From Streptomyces sp. HUAS ZL42 (GTDB lineage Bacteria; Actinomycetota; Actinomycetes; Streptomycetales; Streptomycetaceae), in contig NZ_CP160403.1 in NCBI RefSeq assembly GCF_040782645.1, positions 7,289,001-7,353,000 of the forward strand: a stretch of 64,000 nucleotides of DNA, read 5' to 3'. A model generated the notes under the pieces. It did no database searches, was not told where the DNA came from, and worked only from the letters and a program-made list of their open reading frames with translations. Positions 51,695 to 61,613 of this stretch are shown piece after piece (the first letter of the stretch is position 1; every line of letters begins with the position of its first letter). The translations under genes were made by a program, and so were the position numbers.

Positions 51695-53131
51695 ATGCGC
51701 CGAGCAAAGATCGTCTGCACTCTGGGGCCCGCCACCGACACGTACGACCAGATCAAAGCCCTGGTCGACGCCGGAATGGACGTCGCCCGTTTCAACCTCA
51801 GTCACGGCAGCCATGCCGAACACGAGGAGCGCTACCACCGCGTACGCAAGGCCGCCGACGAGACCGGCCGCAGCGTCGGCCTCCTCGCCGACCTTCAAGG
51901 CCCGAAGATCCGCCTCGGCCACTTCACCGAAGGCCCCGTACTCCTTGAACGCGGAGACACCTTCACCATCACCGTGGAAGAAGGCGCCGAAGGCGACCGC
52001 CACCAGTGCGGCACCACCTACGCCGGCCTCGCCGGCGACGTCACCCCCGGTGAACGCATCCTCGTCGACGACGGCAAGGTCTGCCTCGAAGTCACCGCCG
52101 TCGACGGCCCCCGCGTCCACACCAAGGTCGTCGAAGGCGGCATCGTCTCCGACCACAAAGGCCTGAACCTGCCCGGCGTCGCGGTTTCCGTCCCCGCACT
52201 CTCGAAGAAGGACGAGGCCGACCTGCGCTGGGCCCTGCGCACGGGCTTCGACGTCATCGCCCTGTCGTTCGTTCGCAGCGGCCGCGACATCATCGATGTA
52301 CACAAGATCATGGACGAGGAAGGGCGCAGGCTGCCCGTCATCGCCAAGGTCGAAAAGCCCCAGGCGGTCGACGCGATCGACGACATCGTCGCCGCCTTCG
52401 ACGGCATCATGGTCGCGCGCGGCGACCTCGGCGTGGAGATGCCGCTGGAACAGGTCCCGATCGTCCAGAAGCGAGCGATCAAGCTCGCCAAGCGCAACGC
52501 GAAACCGGTGATCGTCGCAACGCAGATGCTCGACTCGATGATCGACAACTCGCGACCGACCCGAGCGGAAGCCAGCGATGTCGCCAACGCGGTCATCGAC
52601 GGCACGGACGCGGTGATGCTGTCCGGCGAGACGAGCGTGGGCAAGCACGCCATCGAGACGGTGAAGACGATGGCGAAGATCGTGGAGGCGGCGGAGGAGG
52701 ACATCCTCGACAAGGGCCTGCCTCCACTGACCGAAAGCAACAAGCCCCGCACCCAGGGCGGCTCGGTTGCCCGTGCGGCGGCCGAGATGGGCGACTTCCT
52801 CGGCGCGAAGTTCCTCGTCGCCTTCACCCAGTCGGGCGACACGGCCCGCCGCATGTCCCGCTACCGCTCCCCGATCCCGCTCCTCGCCTTCACCCCGGAC
52901 CCGGCGACGCGGTCCCAGCTGAGCCTGACGTGGGGTGCGGAGACGTTCCTCGGTCCGCACGTGGGCTCGACGGACGCGATGGTCGACCAGGTGGACGAAC
53001 TGCTGCTGAAGTACGGCCGCTGCGAGAAGGGCGACGTGGTGGTCATCACGGCGGGGTCGCCTCCCGGGGTGTCGGGGTCCACGAACATGGTGCGGGTGCA
53101 CCACATCGGCGAGGACGACAGCCCGAAGTAG
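51695..53131 (+). CDS. pyk: Pyruvate kinase
   Basis: This 478-residue enzyme converts phosphoenolpyruvate and ADP to pyruvate and ATP. It has KIVCTLGPA, ARFNLSHGSH, LADLQGPKIRLG, the catalytic VIAKVEKPQAVD, MVARGDLGVEMP, ATQMLDSMI and MLSGETSVGKHA. The C-terminal allosteric domain is complete. It is a single gene with its own promoter and terminator. Confidence 0.97.
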   Translation: MRRAKIVCTLGPATDTYDQIKALVDAGMDVARFNLSHGSHAEHEERYHRVRKAADETGRSVGLLADLQGPKIRLGHFTEGPVLLERGDTFTITVEEGAEGDRHQCGTTYAGLAGDVTPGERILVDDGKVCLEVTAVDGPRVHTKVVEGGIVSDHKGLNLPGVAVSVPALSKKDEADLRWALRTGFDVIALSFVRSGRDIIDVHKIMDEEGRRLPVIAKVEKPQAVDAIDDIVAAFDGIMVARGDLGVEMPLEQVPIVQKRAIKLAKRNAKPVIVATQMLDSMIDNSRPTRAEASDVANAVIDGTDAVMLSGETSVGKHAIETVKTMAKIVEAAEEDILDKGLPPLTESNKPRTQGGSVARAAAEMGDFLGAKFLVAFTQSGDTARRMSRYRSPIPLLAFTPDPATRSQLSLTWGAETFLGPHVGSTDAMVDQVDELLLKYGRCEKGDVVVITAGSPPGVSGSTNMVRVHHIGEDDSPK

Positions 53132-53139
53132 CGGCCGCG

Positions 53140-53166
53140 GGGCCCCTCTTGAGGAGGGGCCCTTTG
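53140..53166 (+). terminator. Terminator after pyk
   Basis: A perfect 9-bp stem (53140-53148 with 53154-53162) and 5-base loop are followed by TTTG. It lies between pyk and the convergent LAGLIDADG-type gene. Confidence 0.75.
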
Positions 53167-53169
53167 TGG

Positions 53170-53958
53170 TCAGTGCTTGGGGCCTACGTGGGTGTCCATC
53201 AGGGCTACGGAGGCTTTGCGGGCGATCGAGATGTTGAACGGGTCGCTGCCGCGGGCAAGGGTGGTCCACTCGACGCCGACCAGGTCGAGGGCGTTCGTGA
53301 AGAGCTTCCGGATGTCGTCCGACTTGTTGGAGAAGAAGTAGCGCGGGTACTCATAACGCTTGCGCTCACCGGCAACGAGGCGAGTGGTCCAGTTGGTGAT
53401 GCGGCAGCCGTCGGAGTGGACGAGGCCGCGGATGAACTCCCAAGGGTGCGCGTCGACGATTTCCTGTTGCCAGGGTTCGAGGGTGATCGAGCGCTCGTGC
53501 TTCTTGCCGGGCCCGTGCTGGGGAAACAGGCAATGCAGGTGCTTCGAGTACACCTTCACGTTGCGGCAGCCGACCTTTCGAACGCGGCAGACCGAGTTCT
53601 CCGGGAAAACCGCGCGCATGGACTGCTCACAGTCGTCCATGAGGCCGGGCCATGTCTCGGTGCAGGCGATCATGAGGTTGGGCACTCGGTGCGCCGAGTA
53701 GTGGCTGATATGACCATCCCCGAGATAGAGGCCGAGTAAGTAGCTGTACGCCTCTGCATCGAGATCTCGGCCGTCACACCGTGGGCACTTCGGATCGCGT
53801 TTCCCTGGGCACTCGCCACGTTTCGCACGGTCCAGGTGCTTCCAGTAGGCGACGGTGCCCGGTGGGACGCTGAATCTGCGAGCCACGTCTGCGTTGCTGG
53901 CACCGCTGCGCAGCAGCGTGAGCGCCTTCTGTCGAACCTCAGTTCCGTGGAAGATCAT
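53170..53958 (-). CDS. Free-standing LAGLIDADG-type protein with N-terminal HTH
   Basis: This 262-residue protein starts MIFHGTEVRQKALTLLRSGASNADVARRF, a resolvase-like helix-turn-helix. A CPRC/CDGRD zinc-like spot follows at about residues 58-65. A LAGLIDADG helix is seen in YLLGLYLGDGHISH (residues 73-86), and a second related segment is FIRGLVHSDGCRI near 170. This is the layout of a homing-endonuclease-derived protein, possibly now a regulator. It sits 86 bases from tRNA-Leu, and its codon use is less GC-biased than its neighbours. Confidence 0.8.
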   Translation of the reverse strand: MIFHGTEVRQKALTLLRSGASNADVARRFSVPPGTVAYWKHLDRAKRGECPGKRDPKCPRCDGRDLDAEAYSYLLGLYLGDGHISHYSAHRVPNLMIACTETWPGLMDDCEQSMRAVFPENSVCRVRKVGCRNVKVYSKHLHCLFPQHGPGKKHERSITLEPWQQEIVDAHPWEFIRGLVHSDGCRITNWTTRLVAGERKRYEYPRYFFSNKSDDIRKLFTNALDLVGVEWTTLARGSDPFNISIARKASVALMDTHVGPKH

Positions 53959-53995
53959 GCGACCACTCTGTGTTACTGATCGTGACCGCATGCAG

Positions 53996-54031
53996 CAAAA
54001 AGCGGAGGTTCACGCGAACGTGAGCCTCCGC
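53996..54031 (-). terminator. Intrinsic terminator after tRNA-Leu
   Basis: On the minus strand a 13-bp stem (54031-54019 with 54014-54002; one G-T pair) closes on a TTCG loop and is followed by TTTTT. It is a classical intrinsic terminator, rare in this window, and ends the tRNA transcript. Confidence 0.8.
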
Positions 54032-54043
54032 TTCTTCTGAAGG

Positions 54044-54126
54044 TGCCCGGTGTGGGATTCGAACCCACATGCCCTAAGGCACGGTGGTTTGAGCACCGCG
54101 AGTCTGACCAGTTCCTCCAACCGGGC
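54044..54126 (-). tRNA. tRNA-Leu (CAA)
   Basis: The minus strand folds as a class II tRNA. The acceptor stem is GCCCGGT with ACCGGGC, the D stem GAG/CTC, and the anticodon stem CGGTG/CACCG. The loop CTCAAAC gives anticodon CAA (positions 54091-54089), there is a long variable arm, and the T arm is GTGGG-TTCGAAT-CCCAC. The discriminator is A. CCA is not fully encoded (CC then T). It reads UUG leucine codons. Confidence 0.95.
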
Positions 54127-54230
54127 AAGCTGTGTAGCTGACGGGAAGTGTACCGGGTCTCCGCAGGTCCCCGCCTCTAGGTAGGCTGCATACGCAGCAG
54201 CACCTGCCCGGCCCGCAACAAGGAGCCCCC

Positions 54231-54887
54231 GTGACCGCCCCCGAGTCGCCCCAGCCCGTAGACGCGCCCGACGACGACAAGTCGCACGTGCCTCCGCTGA
54301 CGACCCGTGTCGTCATCGCCGAGGACGAGGCCCTGATCCGGCTCGACCTCAAAGAGATGCTGGAGGAAGAGGGCTACACCGTCGTAGGCGAGGCCGGTGA
54401 CGGCGAGCAGGCCGTCGAGCTCGCCCGCGAGCACCAGCCGGACCTGGTGATCCTCGACGTGAAGATGCCGAAGCTCGATGGCATCTCCGCCGCCGAGAAG
54501 ATCGCCGAAGAGCGCATCGCGCCCGTGCTGATGCTCACCGCGTTCTCGCAGCGCGACCTGGTCGAGCGGGCGCGGGACGCCGGTGCCATGGCGTATCTGG
54601 TGAAGCCTTTCAGCAAGAGTGACGTCGTTCCGGCGATCGAGATGGCCGTCTCACGGTTCACGGAACTGAAGGAGCTCGAGAAGGAGATCGCCGACCTCAC
54701 GCAGAGGCTCGAGACCCGCAAGCTCGTCGACCGGGCGAAGTCGATCCTCCAGACGGAGTACGGGCTGACCGAGCCGGCCGCGTTCCGGTGGATCCAGAAG
54801 ACGTCGATGGACCGCCGGATGTCGATGCAGCAGGTCGCCGAGGCCGTGATCCAGGACGCCGAGGAGAAGAAGGCGTCCAAGGGCTGA
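54231..54887 (+). CDS. pdtaR: ANTAR response regulator PdtaR
   Basis: This 218-residue protein has an N-terminal receiver (residues 25-145) with phosphorylation site Asp76 in VILDVKMPKLDG and the lysine in LVKPFSKSD. A coiled linker leads to an ANTAR RNA-binding domain (about 150-210: RAKSILQTEYGLTEPAAFRWIQKTSMDRRMSMQQVAEAV). It acts by preventing transcription termination at ANTAR RNA targets. The GTG start has an AGGAG site. Confidence 0.93.
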   Translation: MTAPESPQPVDAPDDDKSHVPPLTTRVVIAEDEALIRLDLKEMLEEEGYTVVGEAGDGEQAVELAREHQPDLVILDVKMPKLDGISAAEKIAEERIAPVLMLTAFSQRDLVERARDAGAMAYLVKPFSKSDVVPAIEMAVSRFTELKELEKEIADLTQRLETRKLVDRAKSILQTEYGLTEPAAFRWIQKTSMDRRMSMQQVAEAVIQDAEEKKASKG

Positions 54888-54903
54888 AAAACGCAGCCGT
54901 GCA

Positions 54904-54950
54904 TACGACGAGGCCCGCGCCCCGAATCTCGGAGCGCGGGCCTTGTCGTA
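54904..54950. terminator. Convergent terminator between pdtaR and livF
   Basis: A 17-bp stem with a single G-T pair (54904-54920 with 54934-54950) encloses a 13-base loop. It serves both converging transcripts. Confidence 0.8.
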
Positions 54951-54963
54951 CAGCCGCGAGGAC

Positions 54964-55676
54964 TCAGTCCTCGCCGAGGTACGCCTTGCGTACCGACTCG
55001 TCGTGCAGCAGGTCCCGCCCCGTGCCGGAGAGGACGATGCTGCCGACCTCCATCACGTGGCCGTGGTCGGCCAGCGACAGTGCCGCCTGGGCGTTCTGCT
55101 CGACGAGCAGGATGGTGGTGCCCGTGGACTTGAGCTCGGCGATGGTGGCCATGATCTTCTGCATCATGATCGGCGAGAGGCCCATGGACGGCTCGTCGAG
55201 CATCAGCAGCTTGGGCTGGGACATCAGGGCCCGGCCCATGGCCAGCATCTGCTGCTCACCGCCGGAGAGGGTTCCCGCGGCCTGCTTCCTGCGCTCGCCC
55301 AGGATGGGGAAGAGCTCGTAGGCGCGCTGGATGTCCTTCTCGATGCCTGCCTTGTCGCTGCGGAGGAAGGCTCCGAGGCGGAGGTTGTCCTCGATCGTCA
55401 TGCGGGGGAAGATGTGGCGCCCTTCGGGGGAGTGGGCGAGTCCCAGCGAGACGACCTGGTGGGCGGGGTACTTCTTCAGTGATTTGCCGTTGAACTTGAT
55501 CTGGCCGCCGACGGGCTTGAGGAGGCCGGACAGGGTGCGCAGGGTGGTGGTCTTGCCGGCGCCGTTGGTGCCGATGAGGGTGACGACCTCGCCGGCCTCG
55601 ACCTTGAAGGAGATGCCCTTGACGGCCTCGATCTTGCCGTAGGCGACCCGGAGGTCCTCGACTTCGAGCAGTGCGG

Positions 55677-55680
<4 letters not shown>
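54964..55680 (-). CDS. livF: Branched-chain amino acid ABC transporter ATP-binding protein LivF
   Basis: This 238-residue ATPase has Walker A GTNGAGKTT, the signature LSGGEQQMLAMGRAL and Walker B LLMLDEPSMGLSP. GRHIFPRMTIEDNL is the LivF-type Q-loop region. The ATG overlaps the livG stop. It is the last gene of the liv operon and powers uptake of branched-chain amino acids. Confidence 0.95.
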
Positions 55681-56582
<902 letters not shown>

Positions 56583-56587
56583 CGTGG

Positions 56588-58411
56588 TCAGACCCCTGCC
56601 TTGCTGAGGACTGCGGGCGCTTCGGCCTCTTCGTGGAATTCGAGCTGGCGGCGCCGGTTCGGGATGAGGCCCTCCGGACGGAAGCGCATCAGCAGGATGA
56701 GCGCGAGACCGAAGGCGAAGAGCTGGTAGTCGCCGAGGAACTGGAGCTTGGCCGGGATGAGGTAGAGCAGGGAGGCGCCGACGAGCGGTCCGCTGATGGT
56801 GCCCATGCCGCCGAGGACGACTGCGGCGAGCAGGAAGGCGGAGTTGGGCGGGACGACGTGGGCGAACTGGTACTGCTCGGGTGTCACGGTGTAGGTGACG
56901 TGGGCCTGGACGGAGCCGGCGAGGCCGGCGAGGCAGGCGCCGAGGGCGAAGGCGATGAGCTTGACGCGGAAGCCGTTGATGCCCATGGCGAGTGCTGCGG
57001 TCTCGTCCTCGCGGATGGCGACCCAGGCGCGGCCGATGCGGGAGTCGCTGCTGCGTCGGAAGACGATGACGACGATCAGCGTGATGAGGAGCATCAGCAG
57101 GAGGTAGTTGGCGAATCGGGCGATGGTGAACCCGGCGATGTCGTGTTCTTGGCCGAAGTCGAATCCGAGGATGTCGAGGTTCGGGATGGAGGAGATGCCG
57201 TTGGAGCCGTTGGTGACGTCGGGTCCGGAGGTGCCGTCCATGTTGAGGACGGTGATGCGGAAGATCTCACCGAAGCCGAGGGTCACGATGGCGAGGTAGT
57301 CGCCGCGCAGTCGCAGGGTGGGGGCGCCGATGAGGACGCCGAAGACCATGGCGACGGCTGCGCCGAGGAGGGCGGAGGCCCAGAACGGCCACTGGACGTG
57401 GAGGGGGGAGGAGGGGGAGCCGGAGACCAGGGCCGCGGTGTAGGCGCCGACGCCGAGGAAGGCGACGTATCCGAGGTCGAGGAGGCCGGCGAGGCCGACG
57501 ACGATGTTGAGGCCGAGGGCGACGGTGGCGAAGATCAGGATGTAGACGCCGATCGTCGCGTACTGGTCGTCGGACTGGGTGAAGGGGAATGCGGCGGCTG
57601 CGGCGAAGGCGCCGATCATCGTGACCGTGCGGTGCTTGGCGGTGATGGCGGAGACCCGGGCCACGAGCCCGGCCTTCGCGACGGCGGCGAAGCCGAAGCC
57701 GGCGGTGATGAGGAAGCCGATGAAGAGTTCGTCGTACTCGGTGCCGATGCCGTAGGTGAAGACGGTCAGGCCGACGGCGAGTGCGGCGACGATGACGAGG
57801 ATCTCGGCGTACGCGGGCAGCGCGCGGGCGGGGGCCGGGGTGCCGGAGGCGAAGGCGGCCTTGAGGACGGCGCGCTTGTGGCGCTGGTTGTGGCGGAAGT
57901 GTTCCCAGCCGGTGTCGTCGGGGTCGATCGGTTCGGGCGTGGGGTGTTCGAACGGCAGGGCTGCGGCGCCGACGATGGCGACGAGGGTGGCGATGCCGAG
58001 GATCCAGCCGCCGGGTTCGAGGTTGACGAGGCCGCCGAGCTTGGCGCTGATCGCGATGATCGTGTACCAGGCGGTGGCGAAGGTGCCGAGTGCGGCGAGC
58101 TTGAGGGCGCCGTCGGCGCCTGCGGGGGTGAGCCAGCGCAGGCCCTTGACTCCGTAGGAGGAGAGGCCGAGGAGCGTGGTGAGGATGCCGCCGATGAGGA
58201 CGAGGACCTGCAGGCCGCCCGGGTAGCCGTAGACGGTGAGGTCGCCGGGGAACGAGGAGGTCCAGGTCCAGGCCGTGAAGGTGGAGATGGTGGCGAGGGC
58301 GCCGCCGCCGGTGGCGAGGGCGCGGCCGATGGTGGGGGAGATGCCGCCGATGAGGCCGGCCGAGGCCGCGGCCGGGGTGGGGGCTTCGGGAGCGGTGGTC
58401 TGTGTGGTCAT
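56588..58411 (-). CDS. livM: Branched-chain amino acid ABC transporter permease LivM, extended form
   Basis: This protein is 607 residues, against about 300-450 for most LivM proteins. The C-terminal half (from about residue 280) is the LivM permease: YILIFATVALGLNIVVGLAGLLDLGYVAFLGVGAYT, and the EAA-like loop GRAWVAIREDETAALAMGIN. The first 270 residues add four or five membrane helices with a charged cytoplasmic loop (DDTGWEHFRHNQRHKRAVLK). This extension occurs in Streptomyces homologues as I recall, role unknown. Confidence 0.93.
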   Translation of the reverse strand: MTTQTTAPEAPTPAAASAGLIGGISPTIGRALATGGGALATISTFTAWTWTSSFPGDLTVYGYPGGLQVLVLIGGILTTLLGLSSYGVKGLRWLTPAGADGALKLAALGTFATAWYTIIAISAKLGGLVNLEPGGWILGIATLVAIVGAAALPFEHPTPEPIDPDDTGWEHFRHNQRHKRAVLKAAFASGTPAPARALPAYAEILVIVAALAVGLTVFTYGIGTEYDELFIGFLITAGFGFAAVAKAGLVARVSAITAKHRTVTMIGAFAAAAAFPFTQSDDQYATIGVYILIFATVALGLNIVVGLAGLLDLGYVAFLGVGAYTAALVSGSPSSPLHVQWPFWASALLGAAVAMVFGVLIGAPTLRLRGDYLAIVTLGFGEIFRITVLNMDGTSGPDVTNGSNGISSIPNLDILGFDFGQEHDIAGFTIARFANYLLLMLLITLIVVIVFRRSSDSRIGRAWVAIREDETAALAMGINGFRVKLIAFALGACLAGLAGSVQAHVTYTVTPEQYQFAHVVPPNSAFLLAAVVLGGMGTISGPLVGASLLYLIPAKLQFLGDYQLFAFGLALILLMRFRPEGLIPNRRRQLEFHEEAEAPAVLSKAGV

Positions 58412-58416
58412 CGGTG

Positions 58417-59349
58417 TCACGCCCTGTCCGCGACGCGCTCGCCGAGCAGGCCCTGTGGCCTGAAGAGGAGCACGAGGATGAGGAGTACGAAGGCCCATAC
58501 GTCGGCCCAGGACTGGCTGCCGAACTGGTCCATGCCGGGGATGTCGGCGATGTAGGCGGTGGCGAGGGTTTCGGCGATGCCGAGGACGACGCCGCCGAGC
58601 ATGGCTCCGTAGATGTTGCCGATGCCACCGAGGACGGCCGCGGTGAAGGCCTTGAGGCCGAGGATGAAGCCCATGCGGAAGTTGACTTCGCCGTACTTGA
58701 GGCCGTACGCGACGCCTCCGACGGCGGCGAAGGTGGCACCGAGGGCGAAGGCGACCACGATGATGCGGTCGGTGTTGATGCCCATGAGCTTGGCGGTGTC
58801 GGGGTCCTGGGCGGTGGCCTGCATGCCGCGGCCGGTGCGGGTCTGCATCACGAACCAGGCGAGGACGGCCATGCTGATGGGGGCGGCGATCAGCAGGAAG
58901 ATGTCACCGGTCTGGATGGTGACGTCGCCGATGTGGAACGGGCCGCCGTCGATCTGCGGGAAGGTGATGGACGAGCGGGCGTCCGGGTACCACGCCCACA
59001 CGGCCTGCTGCAGGGCGAGGGAGAGGCCGATGGCGGTGATGAGGGGGGCGAGGCGTGGTGCGGTGCGCAGGGGCCGGTAGGCGAATCGTTCCGCTCCGAC
59101 GGCGACGGTGGTGGCGACGATGACTGCGCCGACGAGCATCAGCGGCAGGGCGATCCACATGGATGTGCCGTCGGGCAGGATGTACAGGTAGACCGTGAGA
59201 GCGCCGAACGCTCCGGTCATGAAGATCTCGCCGTGGGCGAAGTTGATGAGCTGGACGATGCCATAGACCATTGTGTAGCCGATGGCGACCAGCCCGTACA
59301 TGGATCCTAGTAGCAGGCCGTTGACCAGCTGCTGCGGCAGTTCGTTCAC
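58417..59349 (-). CDS. livH: Branched-chain amino acid ABC transporter permease LivH
   Basis: This 310-residue permease has eight helices, starting LPQQLVNGLLLGSMYGLVAIGYTMVYGIVQLINFAHGE. The ATPase-contact loop is QDPDTAKLMGINTDRII. It starts at a GTG. livM begins 5 bases after its stop. It is separated from livK by a 116-base gap containing a stable hairpin. Confidence 0.95.
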   Translation of the reverse strand: MNELPQQLVNGLLLGSMYGLVAIGYTMVYGIVQLINFAHGEIFMTGAFGALTVYLYILPDGTSMWIALPLMLVGAVIVATTVAVGAERFAYRPLRTAPRLAPLITAIGLSLALQQAVWAWYPDARSSITFPQIDGGPFHIGDVTIQTGDIFLLIAAPISMAVLAWFVMQTRTGRGMQATAQDPDTAKLMGINTDRIIVVAFALGATFAAVGGVAYGLKYGEVNFRMGFILGLKAFTAAVLGGIGNIYGAMLGGVVLGIAETLATAYIADIPGMDQFGSQSWADVWAFVLLILVLLFRPQGLLGERVADRA

Positions 59350-59404
59350 CGCATGTCCTCCGAGACGGTTTCGGATGTTTCGACGGGTGGGGCCGGATGT
59401 GAGT

Positions 59405-59440
59405 CCGCGCGGGGCGCCAGTGGAACAGCGCCCCGCGCGG
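59405..59440 (-). terminator. Intercistronic stem-loop between livK and livH
   Basis: A perfect 13-bp stem (CCGCGCGGGGCGC at 59405-59417 with 59428-59440) encloses a 10-base loop. Such hairpins after a binding-protein gene partly stop transcription or protect the upstream message. This allows more binding protein than permease. Confidence 0.65.
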
Positions 59441-59465
59441 CTCAGGAGTGGTGCGGGTGTGTGGG

Positions 59466-60698
59466 TCAGCCGGAGTAGGTACCGGACTTGACCGCCTTCC
59501 AGGCACCGTTCTCGACGGCGTACACGGTGAGCTGCTTGTTGGTGGCGTCACCGTACTCGTCGAAGGAGACCTTGCCGGTCACACCGTCGAAGGAGACGTT
59601 CTGCATGGCCTCGGTGACCTTGGCGCGGGCGTCGTCCGGGAGCTTGCCGCCGTTGTCGTCGACGACCTTCTTCACGGCCTCGATGATGGCCCACGCGGAG
59701 TCGTAGGAGTAGCCGCCGTACGCCGCGTACTCCTCCTTGTAGCCGCCCGCCTTGTAGTTGGCGACGAACTCCTTGGCGGAGGCGAGCTCCTCGACCGGGG
59801 CGCCGACGGAGGTGGCGAGGTCGCCGGTGGCGTTGGCGCCGGCCAGCTCGATGAACTTCGGGTCGAAGATGCCGTCGCCGCCGACCAGCGGGACCTTGGC
59901 GCCGGCCGCCTTGATCTGCTTGCTGAGCGGGCCGGCCTGCGGGTACTCACCGCCGTAGTAGACGACGTCCGCACCGGAGGTCTTCACCTTGGTGGCGACC
60001 GCGGAGAAGTCCTTGGCGTCGGGGTTGATGTGCTCGGTGCCGACGACCTTGCCGCCGAGCTTCGTGAACTCCTTGGTGAAGGTGGCGGCGAGACCGGCGC
60101 CGTAGGTCTTCTTGTCGTCGATGACGAAGACCTTGGTCTTCTTGGAGTCGTTGTACACGTACTGCGCGGCGAACGGGCCCTGGATGGCGTCCGTGGTCGC
60201 GGTGCGGAAGTACGACTTGTACGTGCGGGCCTTGCTGGTCGCCCAGTTGGTGCCCTGGGTGAGCGCCGGGTTGGTGTTGGCCGGGGAGACCTCGACCAGC
60301 TTGGCGTCGTCGAAGACCTTCTGCATGGACTCGGCGACGGAGGAGTTCAGCGGGCCGACCACGCCGAGGACGCTCTTGTCGCTGACGAGCTTGGTGGCGT
60401 TCTGCTGGCCCGAGGAGGGCTGCGCCTGGTCGTCGAGGGCTTCGATCTTGAAGGTGACGCCCTTGACGTAGTTCTGCTTGTTGGCGGTCTTGGCCGCCAG
60501 GTCGACCGAGTTCTTGATGCCGAGACCGAGCGCGGACAGGTCGCCGGTCAGCGGGGCGTCGACTCCGATGGTGACGGTGGTGCCGCCGTTGTCCGAGTCG
60601 GAGCCCTTGTCGCCGCTGTCGCGCGAGCCGCAGGCGGTGAGGGTGAGTGCTCCCGCCGCCAGCGCGGCGGTGATGGCGATGAGCGAACGTTGACGCAC
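59466..60698 (-). CDS. livK: Branched-chain amino acid-binding lipoprotein LivK
   Basis: This 410-residue protein has a lipoprotein signal peptide with lipobox LTLTAC (Cys23), then a Ser/Asp linker. The periplasmic-binding type 1 domain starts TVTIGVDAPLTGDLSALG. Also seen is LGVVGPLNSSVAESMQKVFDDAKLVEVSPANTNP. It captures branched-chain amino acids and delivers them to LivHM. It is the first gene of the operon, and Lgt in this window would process its lipobox. Confidence 0.94.
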   Translation of the reverse strand: MRQRSLIAITAALAAGALTLTACGSRDSGDKGSDSDNGGTTVTIGVDAPLTGDLSALGLGIKNSVDLAAKTANKQNYVKGVTFKIEALDDQAQPSSGQQNATKLVSDKSVLGVVGPLNSSVAESMQKVFDDAKLVEVSPANTNPALTQGTNWATSKARTYKSYFRTATTDAIQGPFAAQYVYNDSKKTKVFVIDDKKTYGAGLAATFTKEFTKLGGKVVGTEHINPDAKDFSAVATKVKTSGADVVYYGGEYPQAGPLSKQIKAAGAKVPLVGGDGIFDPKFIELAGANATGDLATSVGAPVEELASAKEFVANYKAGGYKEEYAAYGGYSYDSAWAIIEAVKKVVDDNGGKLPDDARAKVTEAMQNVSFDGVTGKVSFDEYGDATNKQLTVYAVENGAWKAVKSGTYSG

Positions 60699-60983
60699 GA
60701 TCAGTCCTTTCCCTGGCGCAGCCGCATCCCCGTGGAAGCGGCCGAGTCGAGCGCAGGTCGATGGGCAATCGACGGCGCGGTGACTGGCGGTGACTCTAAG
60801 CGTGTGCGGGGAACGTGGAGGAGGGTCTGACCCATGCTGTGACGCTCTTGTTATGACACGACGTAATGCAGAGCGGTACTGCGTGGGGGGAACAGCGAAT
60901 TTCAGGCCGATTCGCCCTGTCCACATAGTGAGAACCTGCAGGATCCGCCCCGACCCATTCAGGCGTCTCAGGCATTTTGGTAA

Positions 60984-61613
60984 TTACCTGGATTCGTTGC
61001 TGCAGGCGACCTGTAGGGCCCGGGAGAGGTCCTGTGCGTAACGCGGCCCCGGGATGAAACTGTGCTCTTGTATTGCGCGCGTATTACGCAGAGTTACGTC
61101 CAGGAAAGGCAGTCCGGCGTTCTCCGGCGCCTTTCCGCAGTCCGTCACCCGCATCGTGATGACGACCCTGCGGACGGAACCGGCCCGTGTCCGGAACGGC
61201 GGCACCGGGTCCGAGACCAGGGAAAGACCGGCGTACGGCTGGGTGATGCGCGTCACAGTGACCGGCGGACCGGAGTCCACGCCGAGCAGTACCTCGAAGC
61301 TGAAGCTCCCGGGCGCGGCGCCCCGGGGCGCGGTCCGTGCGTCGACGTAGGTGAGGTCGACGACCTGGGAGGGAAACGGGGGGGTGGGGGGCGGGGGTTG
61401 GTGGGGCCGGGTCGCGTAGAGGGAGCCGCCGCCCGCGAGGAGTGCGAGGGCGGCCAGCGCCGTGAGGGTGGCCCGGCGGTGCCTGCCGTAGAAGCGGGCC
61501 GCGGCACGGCGGGGGCTCTCGTGCGGTCGGGCGGGGAGGTGTGGGGCGTCCGCATCCTGGGCATCCCACGCGCGCGTGCCCTCACCCGGCTCGACGGGAC
61601 CGACGCCGCTCAT
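60984..61613 (-). CDS. Hypothetical single-pass membrane protein
   Basis: This 209-residue protein starts MSGVGPVEPGEGTRAWDAQ. A basic stretch (RRAAARFYGRHRRAT) precedes one membrane helix (about residues 48-66). A Pro-rich linker and an extracellular beta-rich domain follow, with RRVVITMRVTDCGKAPENAG and a second cysteine near the end (QVACSNES). No family is recognised. Its ATG overlaps the stop of the lipoprotein gene upstream, so the two probably work together. The stop lies in a GGTAATTACC palindrome. Confidence 0.75.
   Translation of the reverse strand: MSGVGPVEPGEGTRAWDAQDADAPHLPARPHESPRRAAARFYGRHRRATLTALAALALLAGGGSLYATRPHQPPPPTPPFPSQVVDLTYVDARTAPRGAAPGSFSFEVLLGVDSGPPVTVTRITQPYAGLSLVSDPVPPFRTRAGSVRRVVITMRVTDCGKAPENAGLPFLDVTLRNTRAIQEHSFIPGPRYAQDLSRALQVACSNESR

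Noticed and set aside
54044..54126. tRNA-Leu as an integration site for a mobile element
   Set aside because: No integrase, no duplicated tRNA 3' end and no element boundaries were seen in the window.
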